This document shows, in pieces, positions 50,246 through 57,874 of a DNA stretch of 64,000 nucleotides; the first letter of the stretch is position 1, and each line of letters starts with the position of its first letter. This stretch comes from RGIG995 sp045542115 (GTDB lineage Bacteria; Bacillota; Clostridia; Oscillospirales; UBA644), in contig JAZQKK010000030.1 of assembly GCA_045542115.1 (NCBI GenBank), forward strand, positions 30,321 to 94,320, written 5' to 3'. The position numbers and the translations under genes are program-made. The notes under the pieces were generated by a model. That model was not told where the DNA came from and ran no database searches. It saw nothing but the letters and a program-made list of their open reading frames with translations.

Positions 50246-51245
50246 GTTCGGTTGGATTTTTTTCCCCCATCAGACGAAGTTGAACGTCCCGATGGAGTCT
50301 TTGCAATTCTTCTTCGGCGCATTGACGTGCCTTTCGCCCTTCCTCCCGAAGTTTTACCATTTCATCCAGTGTTTCAATGAGGATCTGATTGGTCTCCCGC
50401 AGCGTTTCGAAGGAGATGCCGCTTTCTTCCGCCTGCCGGGTCACTGCGAGGGTGGTTTCTTTCAGGGTGTGTGCGTTTTGCTTTAAAAGAGTATCGGTAA
50501 TATGAGACACTTTATCCTGCAATTCGATGGCACTGCGGGAACGCTCCATTCCCAGCGTAAGCATCATTTGGCTCTTCCAAAGAGGAATGGCGTTAACGAT
50601 TGAAGATTGAATCTTTTCCGCGAGAAGCGTATTGTTGTTTTGTAGAATCCGAATCTGAGGAGCCATCTGCAAAGAAACGCTTCTGGTCAGTTCCAAATCG
50701 TGCAGCTTTTTTTCAAAACGGTGATACTGCTCCGTTGCATCCCGAAGTGCCTGAATTTCCGTGGGCTCGTCGGATCGTTCCGACGTTTCCCGTAAAGGAA
50801 TCAGTTTTTCTTTTTGAAATTTCTCTAAGGCTTCCCGTCCTTGGTCTAAGTAAAAGGACAATCTCTCATACTGTTCCCGGTTCATAGAATAGAGTAATTC
50901 CAGCCGTTCGATATCCTTCATCAGACCATCCCGATGCTGGCGAAGAGAAAGCGCGATTTTATCCACGGCTCCGCAGGCTTTGCGAAATCGAAGTTTTAGG
51001 TTTTCCGCTGTTTTCTTTTTTTGGAAAAGTCCCATTATCCCAGTCGTTTCTTTCTGCCCCACGTCTTGCAGTTTGACGATAAGGTCGGTCAGTTTTTCAC
51101 TGACGTTTTCCAGGTCGGTCTCATTCAGATTTTCCAGAGTGATTTCTGAAAATTCCGCTACGCGGGCCTGCGCGTCCGCTCCATAATTCAGAACTCCGTT
51201 TACGTCGTCCAGAGGTGGAACGGGGGATTGGTACAGGTCAGTCAT
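50241..51245 (-). CDS. TelA/YaaN-family toxic anion resistance protein
   Basis: A 334-residue, highly helical cytosolic protein of the TelA family (PF05816): MGLFQKKKTAENLKLRF, LETSIR-like helices, SLQMAPQIRILQNNNTLLAEKIQSSIVNAIPLWKSQMMLTLG (the most conserved block) and a coiled-coil C-terminus with MVKLREEGRKARQCAEEELQ. Homologues are linked to tellurite and lantibiotic resistance, mechanism unknown. It overlaps the upstream xpaC-like gene by 8 bases, reproducing the Bacillus xpaC-yaaN pair. Confidence 0.94.
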   Translation of the reverse strand: MTDLYQSPVPPLDDVNGVLNYGADAQARVAEFSEITLENLNETDLENVSEKLTDLIVKLQDVGQKETTGIMGLFQKKKTAENLKLRFRKACGAVDKIALSLRQHRDGLMKDIERLELLYSMNREQYERLSFYLDQGREALEKFQKEKLIPLRETSERSDEPTEIQALRDATEQYHRFEKKLHDLELTRSVSLQMAPQIRILQNNNTLLAEKIQSSIVNAIPLWKSQMMLTLGMERSRSAIELQDKVSHITDTLLKQNAHTLKETTLAVTRQAEESGISFETLRETNQILIETLDEMVKLREEGRKARQCAEEELQRLHRDVQLRLMGEKNPTEP

Positions 51246-51807
51246 CGCCGGTCTCTCCGCAGTTTAGTTTTTTATATAATACCGCGTTTTGGGCGTATAG
51301 ATTCAATGACGCGGTCTTGTCGTTTTTGTCACAGGCCTTTCGGAAGTTCTTTGCGATTTCTTCCACCGCTTCTTCCATCTGGGCCATCGTGGAAAGAACG
51401 GATGGGTTTCCTTGGTTGCATTCTTCAAATGTTGCATAAGCTTGAAAATATTTTAAAAACGTAGGTAAGTAGTATTCCGTAATTTCCTGCCGTGCTCCCG
51501 GCGAGAAGTAGGGAAGAGACGGACGGCATTGTTTCAGCTCAGCAACGATCTCCTGTCCCCCTCGGTAGACCGAGCGGTTTTTGATTTTTTCCACTGTCTT
51601 GGTCAACAGTTTTACATCCTTTGTCCATCGCCGGGGAATCTCCGGTTCTTCCCTTGGCATCAGGAGCAGGATGGTCACGCCGGTCATTCCAGCGGCAAAC
51701 AGCCCCAACAGTAGGATTTTTACCCAAGGGAATCCGAAAATCCACGCCCCTAAAATCAAGATTCCCGGGAAAACGGGAATCGCTCCCAGGATTCTCCATC
51801 GTTTCAT
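51238..51807 (-). CDS. xpaC: XpaC-like protein
   Basis: A 189-residue protein with two N-terminal transmembrane helices (ILGAIPVFPGILILGAWIFG and VKILLLGLFAAGMTGVTILLL), then a helical cytoplasmic domain with YLPTFLKYFQAYATFEECNQGNP, matching the XpaC family (PF10112). XpaC was named for hydrolysis of a chromogenic phosphate in Bacillus, but its role is unclear; linkage to TelA suggests a membrane stress function. The start is ATG 51807 behind GTGAGG. The nrdR promoter lies directly upstream on the other strand. Confidence 0.82.
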   Translation of the reverse strand: MKRWRILGAIPVFPGILILGAWIFGFPWVKILLLGLFAAGMTGVTILLLMPREEPEIPRRWTKDVKLLTKTVEKIKNRSVYRGGQEIVAELKQCRPSLPYFSPGARQEITEYYLPTFLKYFQAYATFEECNQGNPSVLSTMAQMEEAVEEIAKNFRKACDKNDKTASLNLYAQNAVLYKKLNCGETGDD

Positions 51808-51830
51808 TGCCTCACGACCCCTTTCTGCCC

Positions 51831-51859
51831 TTGACAACTTCGATTTTTTGATGTATAAT
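51831..51859 (+). promoter_or_regulatory. Promoter of nrdR
   Basis: TTGACA (51831-51836), 17 bases, TATAAT (51854-51859). Confidence 0.9.
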
Positions 51860-51921
51860 GTTTGTATCATTATAAGACTCACCTCGAAGGATTATTCCTT
51901 CCGGATAAAGGAGAACGCCTT

Positions 51922-52395
51922 ATGAAATGCCCCTATTGCGGATGTATGGACAGTAAAGTTCTGGATTCCCGTCACGCCGACGACCGTATCAAGCGCCGCC
52001 GGGAATGTGAAGCCTGTGCCCGCCGGTTCACCACTTTTGAGGCCGTGGAACACGCTCCTCTCGTGGTTGTGAAAAAAGATAAATCCCGGGAAATTTTCGA
52101 CCGGGAAAAGATTCTTTCCAGTATGCTGAAAGCTTGCGGAAAACGTCCCATTCCTTATACGGTTTTGGAACAGGCCGCCGCTGATATTGAGAATGCCCTG
52201 GTCAGCGACCTGGACAAAGAGATCTCTTCTTCCCGTATCGGAGAATTGGTAATGGATAAACTCCGGGAGATTGACGACGTAGCTTACGTTCGTTACGCCT
52301 CGGTCTACCGTCAGTTTAAGGACACGGAATCCTTTATGGAAGAGTTGAAAATTATCTTAAATCGCCGTGGATATTCGGTGACGGAGAAAGAATAA
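51922..52395 (+). CDS. nrdR: Transcriptional repressor NrdR
   Basis: A 157-residue regulator of ribonucleotide reductase genes that senses ATP and dATP. The zinc ribbon MKCPYCGCMDSKVLDSR...RRRECEACARRFTTFE is followed by an ATP-cone domain (VVKKDKSREIFDREKILSSMLKAC to about residue 140). AAAGGAG precedes ATG 51922. It is monocistronic; no nrd genes are in the window. Confidence 0.97.
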   Translation: MKCPYCGCMDSKVLDSRHADDRIKRRRECEACARRFTTFEAVEHAPLVVVKKDKSREIFDREKILSSMLKACGKRPIPYTVLEQAAADIENALVSDLDKEISSSRIGELVMDKLREIDDVAYVRYASVYRQFKDTESFMEELKIILNRRGYSVTEKE

Positions 52396-52441
52396 TTGGG
52401 AAAAATACCGAAAACGGTACCGAAATTGTTCCAATTATTTT
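52391..52441 (+). terminator. Terminator of nrdR
   Basis: An outer arm AATAATTGG (52391-52399) pairs with CCAATTATT and encloses the inner hairpin TACCG-AAAA-CGGTA (52406-52419), followed by TTTTG. It starts at the nrdR stop codon. Confidence 0.7.
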
Positions 52442-52454
52442 GCAACTTATCCGG

Positions 52455-52483
52455 TTGACAAATTTGTTATATTATGTTATAAT
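52455..52483 (+). promoter_or_regulatory. Promoter of purine operon
   Basis: TTGACA (52455-52460), 17 bases, TATAAT (52478-52483), just upstream of the ZTP riboswitch. Confidence 0.9.
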
Positions 52484-52517
52484 ATATAGCGGATGGCCCG
52501 TCCGGGTCGTTCGCTTC

Positions 52518-52616
52518 GGTTCTTTGCGACTGACGGAAGTGGGTGAACCACGTGAAACAAAGAATCCGTATTGCCGACCGTCTGGGCACACTCCCTTGGG
52601 GGAGCGTGCCCTTTTT
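52518..52616 (+). promoter_or_regulatory. ZTP (pfl) riboswitch with overlapping terminator
   Basis: P1 GGTTCTTTG (52518-52526) pairs with 52558-52567. Inside lie CGACTGACGG and the hairpin GTGGGTGAACCAC. After a short linker comes GCCGACCGTCTGGGC (52573-52587), the second conserved half of the ZTP aptamer, which closes a pseudoknot. Its GGGC also forms the left arm of a terminator, GGGCACACTCCC...GTGCCC (52584-52611), followed by TTTTT. ZTP (or ZMP), which accumulates when 10-formyl-THF is short, should favour the aptamer and let transcription enter purE. Class recognition rests on sequence pattern. Confidence 0.88.
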
Positions 52617-52669
52617 CGTTTGTTTTTGCAGTTTTATCCCAAACTTTTGTTTTAAAAGGAGATTGAACG

Positions 52670-53164
52670 ATGAAAAAGATCGGTATCGTAATGGGGAGCG
52701 ACAGCGACCTTCCCATCATCCGAAAGGCCACCGCGATTCTGGATGCTTTCGAAGCTCCCTATGAGGTTCACGTGTATTCGGCCCATCGCACGCCTGTGGA
52801 AGCCCGGGATTTTGCTCTCAATGCCCGTGCCAACGGTTTTGGTGTAATTATTGCCGTCGCCGGAATGGCGGCCCACCTGGCCGGAGCTCTTGCCGCGAAC
52901 ACGACCCTGCCGGTAATTGGGATTCCTGCCGAATCCGGTCCGTTGAGCGGAATGGATGCTTTGTTGTCCACCGTGCAGATGCCCACCGGAATTCCCGTTG
53001 CCACCGTAGCGGTGAACGGAGGCGGAAACGCCGCCCTTTTGGCTTTGCAGATGCTTGCCGTTTCCGATGAATCTCTGGCCGCAAAGCTGGATGCAAAACG
53101 TGTTGCAGACGCCGATGGCGTTCGGGGAAAAAATGCCGCCGTGGAAGCGGAATTTAATCACTGA
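52670..53164 (+). CDS. purE: N5-carboxyaminoimidazole ribonucleotide mutase PurE
   Basis: A 164-residue class I PurE: GIVMGSDSDLPIIRKA at the start, VHVYSAHRTPVEARDFA with the catalytic His, IAVAGMAAHLAGALAANTTLPVIGIP, and MPTGIPVATVAVNG. It shifts the carboxyl group of N5-CAIR to give CAIR. No purK is adjacent, so the source of N5-CAIR, or direct carboxylation of AIR, is unresolved here. AAAAGGAG precedes the ATG. It is the first gene under the ZTP riboswitch. Confidence 0.96.
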   Translation: MKKIGIVMGSDSDLPIIRKATAILDAFEAPYEVHVYSAHRTPVEARDFALNARANGFGVIIAVAGMAAHLAGALAANTTLPVIGIPAESGPLSGMDALLSTVQMPTGIPVATVAVNGGGNAALLALQMLAVSDESLAAKLDAKRVADADGVRGKNAAVEAEFNH

Positions 53165-53212
53165 GTTTTTACTACCCTGTCATAAATCAAATTTCACGAA
53201 AGAGGTAAAATT

Positions 53213-53902
53213 ATGGAAAATCTCAAACTCGTTTACACCGGAAAGACCAAAAACGTCTACGCGCTGGACAATGGAAACTATCTTTTGAAATTCAAAGACG
53301 ATTGCACCGGCAAGGACGGTGTGTTTGACCCCGGCGAAAATTCAGTCGGTCTGACCATCGAAGGCGTCGGCGACGTCAATCTTCGTATGTCTATTTACTT
53401 TTTTGAAAAAATCAATGCCGCCGGCATCAAGACGCACTACGTCAGTGCGGATTTGAACAACACCACGATGGAAGTTCTTCCCGCAAAAGCCTTCGGAAAA
53501 GGGTTGGAAGTTATTTGCCGTTATAAGGCAGTCGGTTCCTTCTATCGCCGTTATTCCGATTATATTGAAGAAGGTGCGGACCTTCCCGCTTACGTGGAAA
53601 CTACCTTTAAGAACGACGCTAAGGGTGACCCCCTGGTAACCAAAGACGGTCTTGTCGATTTGGGCGTTATGACTGCGGAACAGTACGATTCTCTCAAAGC
53701 GATGACTCAGGCTATCACCAAAATCGTCGCCGACGACCTGAAAGAAAAGGGTCTGGATATGTACGACATCAAGTTTGAATTCGGTTATGACGACAAGGGC
53801 GAAGTAATGCTCATCGATGAAATCGCTTCCGGAAATATGCGGGTATACAAGGATGGCGAATACGTTGATCCCCTGACCCTGAACAAATTGTTCTTTGCTT
53901 AA
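53213..53902 (+). CDS. purC: SAICAR synthase PurC
   Basis: A 229-residue enzyme joining CAIR and aspartate with ATP. LVYTGKTKNVYALDNGNYLLKFKDDCTG is the ATP-binding start, IKTHYVSADLNNTTMEVLPAKAFG and VICRYKAVGSFYRRY the substrate region, and KFEFGYDDKGEVMLIDEIASGNMRVY the metal site. GAAAGAGG precedes the ATG. Between it and purF there is a hairpin with T run. Confidence 0.96.
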   Translation: MENLKLVYTGKTKNVYALDNGNYLLKFKDDCTGKDGVFDPGENSVGLTIEGVGDVNLRMSIYFFEKINAAGIKTHYVSADLNNTTMEVLPAKAFGKGLEVICRYKAVGSFYRRYSDYIEEGADLPAYVETTFKNDAKGDPLVTKDGLVDLGVMTAEQYDSLKAMTQAITKIVADDLKEKGLDMYDIKFEFGYDDKGEVMLIDEIASGNMRVYKDGEYVDPLTLNKLFFA

Positions 53903-53913
53903 TGAAATCTTGT

Positions 53914-53957
53914 CCGGACCGCACTCCCTGTACGTGCGGCCCGGTCTCTGCTTTTTT
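53914..53957 (+). terminator. Hairpin with T run between purC and purF (attenuator candidate)
   Basis: CCGCAC (53919-53924) pairs with GTGCGG (53934-53939), extended by GA/TC pairs beyond a small bulge, then TCTGCTTTTTT. It lies inside the operon, so it probably lowers expression of genes from purF on. Confidence 0.6.
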
Positions 53958-53986
53958 ACACTTACCTACGGAGGAATATTGCATTT

Positions 53987-55411
53987 ATGGGCGGCTACTT
54001 TGGTGCAGCTTGCAAACACGATGCCGTTGCCGACGTGTTCTTTGGCACGGACTATCATTCTCACCTGGGGACGCGCCGTGCCGGTATGGCGGCGTATGAC
54101 CCCGAAATCGGATTGCAGCGGGAGATTCACAATATTCAAAACTCCCCCTTCCGCACGAAATTTGAAGACGTTTTTGATGAAATGAAAGGCTGTTCTGCCA
54201 TTGGTTGTATCAGCGATTTTGACCCTCAACCGTTGCTGATTCGTTCCCGACTTGGGGTTGGCGCCGTTTGCTTTATTGGGTGTATCAACAATGCCGACGT
54301 ATTGATACAACGGTATCTGTTCGATCAAGGCGGTCACTTTAATGCGATGACCGGTGGAAACGTAAATAGCACGGAATTGGTTGCGGCCCTGATCAACCTG
54401 AAAGATTCTTTTGTGGAAGGAATTCAGTTTGCCCAACAAGTGGTCGAAGGAACGGTCAATCTTCTGATTCTTTTGAATGACGGTTCTATTATCGCTGCCC
54501 GGGACAAAATGGGACGAATTCCCATTCACGTGGGAAAAAGCGATGAAGGTTACTGCGTTTCTTTCGAATCCTATGCCTGTGAAAAATTGGGCTACGAATT
54601 GTATCAAGAACTTGGGCCGGGAGAAATCGTTTCCGTTACTTCCGACCGGGTCGAGCAACTGGCTGCACCCGGATGCAAAAAGAAAATATGCTCCTTCCTG
54701 TGGAGTTACTACGGATTTTCCGCCTCCACCTACGAAGGGGTAAACGTGGAAGTAATGCGATACCGCAACGGGGAGATTATGGCTCGAAACGACCTTGCGG
54801 TGAAGAATGCCGAAGGCATCGACTATGTCGGAGGCGTTCCCGATTCCGGAACTCCTCACGCCATCGGATATGCAAATAAGAGCCACATCCCCTTCGTTCG
54901 GGCGATGATCAAATATACCCCCACGTGGTCCCGTTCCTTTACGCCGGCCCGTCAGAGCGAACGGTTGAAAATTGCAACGATGAAGCAGATCCCCGTTCAC
55001 GAACTGATTCGGGACAAATCGCTTCTGTTGGTGGATGACTCCATCGTCCGGGGAACCCAGGTAAAGGGGACGGTGGACTTCCTTTATCGGCACGGCGCAA
55101 AACAGGTGCATATGCGTTCTGCTTGTCCGCCGATTATGTATCCCTGTAAATATCTCAACTTCTCCCGCTCCAACGGGGAAATGGACCTGATCGCCCGTCG
55201 GGTCATTTACGAGTTGGAAGGCGAAGAAGGGGAGAAGTACATTGAAGAATATCGGGATTCTCGCACGGAACGGGGCAAAAAACTGCGTCAGACCATTTGT
55301 GATAAGTTCCATTTCGCCTCGTTGGAATTTCAGTCGATGGAAGGGCTGATTGAATCTATCGGTCTTCCCGAAGAAGAACTTTGTACTTATTGTTGGAACG
55401 GAAAAGAATAA
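53987..55411 (+). CDS. purF: Amidophosphoribosyltransferase-like PurF lacking N-terminal catalytic Cys
   Basis: A 474-residue protein with an Ntn-type glutaminase-like half and a PRPP-binding half. It begins MGGYFGAAC, whereas active PurF exposes a cysteine directly after the leader (CGVFGI pattern); here Gly2 replaces it and the first Cys is residue 9. The PRPP loop SLLLVDDSIVRGTQVKGTV is intact. Cysteines placed like the Bacillus iron-sulfur ligands are present (KKICSFLW, MYPCKY, LCTYCWNG). I recall similar MGG(F/Y)FG proteins in Clostridia and Bacteroidetes. It may use free ammonia or another subunit to make phosphoribosylamine. GGAGGA precedes the ATG. Confidence 0.9.
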   Translation: MGGYFGAACKHDAVADVFFGTDYHSHLGTRRAGMAAYDPEIGLQREIHNIQNSPFRTKFEDVFDEMKGCSAIGCISDFDPQPLLIRSRLGVGAVCFIGCINNADVLIQRYLFDQGGHFNAMTGGNVNSTELVAALINLKDSFVEGIQFAQQVVEGTVNLLILLNDGSIIAARDKMGRIPIHVGKSDEGYCVSFESYACEKLGYELYQELGPGEIVSVTSDRVEQLAAPGCKKKICSFLWSYYGFSASTYEGVNVEVMRYRNGEIMARNDLAVKNAEGIDYVGGVPDSGTPHAIGYANKSHIPFVRAMIKYTPTWSRSFTPARQSERLKIATMKQIPVHELIRDKSLLLVDDSIVRGTQVKGTVDFLYRHGAKQVHMRSACPPIMYPCKYLNFSRSNGEMDLIARRVIYELEGEEGEKYIEEYRDSRTERGKKLRQTICDKFHFASLEFQSMEGLIESIGLPEEELCTYCWNGKE

Positions 55412-55446
55412 AAATTACGATACAAGAAACGGAAGGAGAATTTCTT

Positions 55447-56496
55447 ATGCATCCTCAATCCAAATCGGACAGTTACGCCGCTGCGGGTGTTGATATTACC
55501 GCCGGCTACAAAGCTGTGGAACTTATGAAAAAGCACGTTGCCCGTACCAAAAACGAGGGCTGTTTAGACGACGTGGGTGGTTTTGGTGGTTGCTTCGGTC
55601 TGCCTGTGGCAGGGATGGAAGAACCGGTTTTGGTTTCCGGGACCGACGGTTGCGGAACCAAAGTAAAACTTGCCATTCTGATGGACAAGCACGATACGAT
55701 CGGCATTGATGCCGTTGCGATGTGTGTTAACGACATCATTTGCGTCGGTGCAAAGCCCCTCTTTTTTCTGGATTACATTGCCTGTGGGAAGAATATCCCC
55801 GAAAAGATTGCCTCCATCGTCAGCGGTGTTGCGGAAGGATGCGTGCAGTCCGGCGCTGCTCTGATTGGGGGAGAAACTGCGGAGCACCCCGGAATGATGC
55901 CCGTAGAAGATTACGACCTTGCCGGCTTTGCAGTGGGTATCGTAGATAAAAAGAAGATTCTGGACAATACCCGGATGAAGGCCGGTGACGTAGTGATTGC
56001 CCTTGCCTCTACGGGGATTCACTCCAACGGTTTCAGCCTTTGTCGTAAAGTTTTTGATATTGACAATAATAATCCCGACTTGTACGTCCCCCGGGAAGAA
56101 TTGGGCGGAAAGACGGTTGCGGAAGCCTTGTTGGTTCCCACCAAGATTTACGTAAAATCCGTCCTTGCTTTGCTGGAAAAAGTGGACGTTAAGGGAATTT
56201 CTCACATTACCGGAGGTGGATTTTACGAAAACATTCCCCGCTCCATTCCCGACGGTTTGGGAGCGAAGATTCAAAAGGATGCCGTTAAGGTCCTTCCTAT
56301 TTTTGATTTGATTGCCAAGACCGGCAATATCCCCGAACGGGATATGTACAACACTTATAATATGGGAGTCGGGATGAGTATCGTGGTTCCCGCCGATGAA
56401 GTTGAGACTGCGTTGGAAATTTTGAAGGACAACGGGGAAGACGCTTACGTCATCGGTGAAATCGTTGCTTCCGACGATAAGGTGACCATATGCTGA
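55447..56496 (+). CDS. purM: Phosphoribosylformylglycinamidine cyclo-ligase PurM
   Basis: A 349-residue ATP-dependent enzyme forming AIR from FGAM. SYAAAGVDITAGYKAVELMKKH, VSGTDGCGTKVKLA, DAVAMCVNDIICVGAKPLFFLDY, LIGGETAEHPGMM and ISHITGGGFYENIPR are family blocks. GAAGGAG precedes ATG 55447. It overlaps purN by 7 bases. Confidence 0.97.
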   Translation: MHPQSKSDSYAAAGVDITAGYKAVELMKKHVARTKNEGCLDDVGGFGGCFGLPVAGMEEPVLVSGTDGCGTKVKLAILMDKHDTIGIDAVAMCVNDIICVGAKPLFFLDYIACGKNIPEKIASIVSGVAEGCVQSGAALIGGETAEHPGMMPVEDYDLAGFAVGIVDKKKILDNTRMKAGDVVIALASTGIHSNGFSLCRKVFDIDNNNPDLYVPREELGGKTVAEALLVPTKIYVKSVLALLEKVDVKGISHITGGGFYENIPRSIPDGLGAKIQKDAVKVLPIFDLIAKTGNIPERDMYNTYNMGVGMSIVVPADEVETALEILKDNGEDAYVIGEIVASDDKVTIC

Positions 56497-57122
56497 AAAC
56501 CACCCGAATTGCCGTGCTGGTCTCCGGCGGCGGCACCAATCTGCAAGCGTTGATTGACGCAGAGAAGACCGGAATGTTCGGGAACGGTAAGATTTCTTTG
56601 GTGGTGGCCTCCAAGCCCGGCGTCTACGCTCTGCAACGGGCGGAAACCAACGGGATCCCGGCGAAGGTCCTGCCCCGGAAAGCCTTTGAGACCATTGCCG
56701 ACTATTCCCGTGCTTTGGCGGATACCTTAACCGAAGAGAAGATCGACCTTGTGGTGTTGGCCGGATTTTTGACCATCATCGACGAGCAGGTCTATCAAGC
56801 GTTCCCCAACCGTATCATCAACGTCCATCCCGCATTGATTCCTTCCTTTTGCGGAAAGGGATACTACGGACTTCACGTTCACGAAGCGGCTCTTGCCAAA
56901 GGGGTCAAGGTTTCCGGAGCCACGGTCCATATCGTGACCCCCGAATGTGATGCCGGTCCGATTATTTTGCAAAAGGCCGTAGAAGTCCGGAGCGACGATA
57001 CGCCGGAATCTCTGCAACAGCGAATTATGGAAGAAGCGGAGTGGAAAATTCTTCCCGAAGCGGTCAAACTGTTCTGCGAAGGTAAGATTCGCGTGGTTGA
57101 CAACAAAGTTTATCTTGATTGA
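56490..57122 (+). CDS. purN: Phosphoribosylglycinamide formyltransferase PurN
   Basis: A 210-residue folate-dependent enzyme that formylates GAR with 10-formyl-THF. IAVLVSGGGTNLQALIDAE, the catalytic Asn/His/Asp in IINVHPALIPSFCGKGYYGLHVHEAAL and GATVHIVTPECDAGPIILQ are all in place. It starts within the purM 3' end. Folate dependence of this step and of AICAR transformylase explains control by ZTP. Confidence 0.97.
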   Translation: MLKTTRIAVLVSGGGTNLQALIDAEKTGMFGNGKISLVVASKPGVYALQRAETNGIPAKVLPRKAFETIADYSRALADTLTEEKIDLVVLAGFLTIIDEQVYQAFPNRIINVHPALIPSFCGKGYYGLHVHEAALAKGVKVSGATVHIVTPECDAGPIILQKAVEVRSDDTPESLQQRIMEEAEWKILPEAVKLFCEGKIRVVDNKVYLD

Positions 57123-57142
57123 ATTCCAAAAGGAGAGCGAAT

Positions 57143-57859
57143 ATGAAAGTTTCTACCATTGCCAACGAACTCAATTCCCTTGCCTATCACGGCCGGGGCA
57201 TCATCATCGGTAAATCTGCCGACGGCAAAAAGGCCGTTACCGCTTATTTCATTATGGGAAGAAGTGAAAACAGCCGTAACCGGGTCTTTGTGGCGGAAGG
57301 AGACGCAATGCGTACCAAAGCCTTCGATGAATCCAAAATGACCGACCCCCACCTGATTATCTATTACCCTGTGCGGGTGCTTGGAAATAAGACCATCGTA
57401 ACCAACGGAGACCAGACCGATACCATCTATGATCTGATGGATAAGCAGATGACCTTTGAACAGGCTCTGCGGACCCGGGAGTTTGAGGACGATGCTCCCA
57501 ACTTTACTCCCCGCATCTCAGGGATCATTCACCACGAAAAAGGTGAAATGAACTTTGCAATGTCCATTTTGAAGTCTGCGGAGGGCGACGATGCGTCCTG
57601 TGAACGCTTTACCTACGCCTATACCGACCCCATTCCGGGCCGTGCTAAATTTATCCATACTTACCAATGTGACGGCAATCCTTTGCCTTCTTTCGAAGGC
57701 GAACCTAAAACGTTGGAACTGCCCGACGTCTCCATTGACGGATTGAGCGACTTGATTTGGACGAATCTGAATCAGGACAACAAGGTGTCTCTGTTCGTCC
57801 GCTACATCGACCTGGAAAGCGGCAAGACTGAGACGCGAATCGTAAATAAGAATAAGTAA
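57143..57859 (+). CDS. purO: IMP cyclohydrolase, PurO-type
   Basis: A 238-residue protein of the IMP cyclohydrolase family PF07826 (PurO, first known from archaea). LAYHGRGIIIGKSADGKKAVTAYFIMGRSENSRNRVFV is the family hallmark, followed by DPHLIIYYPVR and FTPRISGII. It closes FAICAR to IMP, the final step of the pathway. AAAGGAG precedes ATG 57143. It replaces the N-terminal domain of bifunctional PurH, and the transformylase follows 15 bases downstream. Confidence 0.92.
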   Translation: MKVSTIANELNSLAYHGRGIIIGKSADGKKAVTAYFIMGRSENSRNRVFVAEGDAMRTKAFDESKMTDPHLIIYYPVRVLGNKTIVTNGDQTDTIYDLMDKQMTFEQALRTREFEDDAPNFTPRISGIIHHEKGEMNFAMSILKSAEGDDASCERFTYAYTDPIPGRAKFIHTYQCDGNPLPSFEGEPKTLELPDVSIDGLSDLIWTNLNQDNKVSLFVRYIDLESGKTETRIVNKNK

Positions 57860-57874
57860 GGGAGAATGGGAATT

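Noticed and set aside
53966..55312. Open reading frame of 448 codons on the minus strand
   Set aside because: Antisense shadow of purF, with the same His/Phe/Gly-rich bias as other shadows.
53987..55411. purF as a pseudogene
   Set aside because: The frame is full length, the PRPP loop and four cysteines are intact, and a ribosome site is present; only the N-terminal nucleophile differs.
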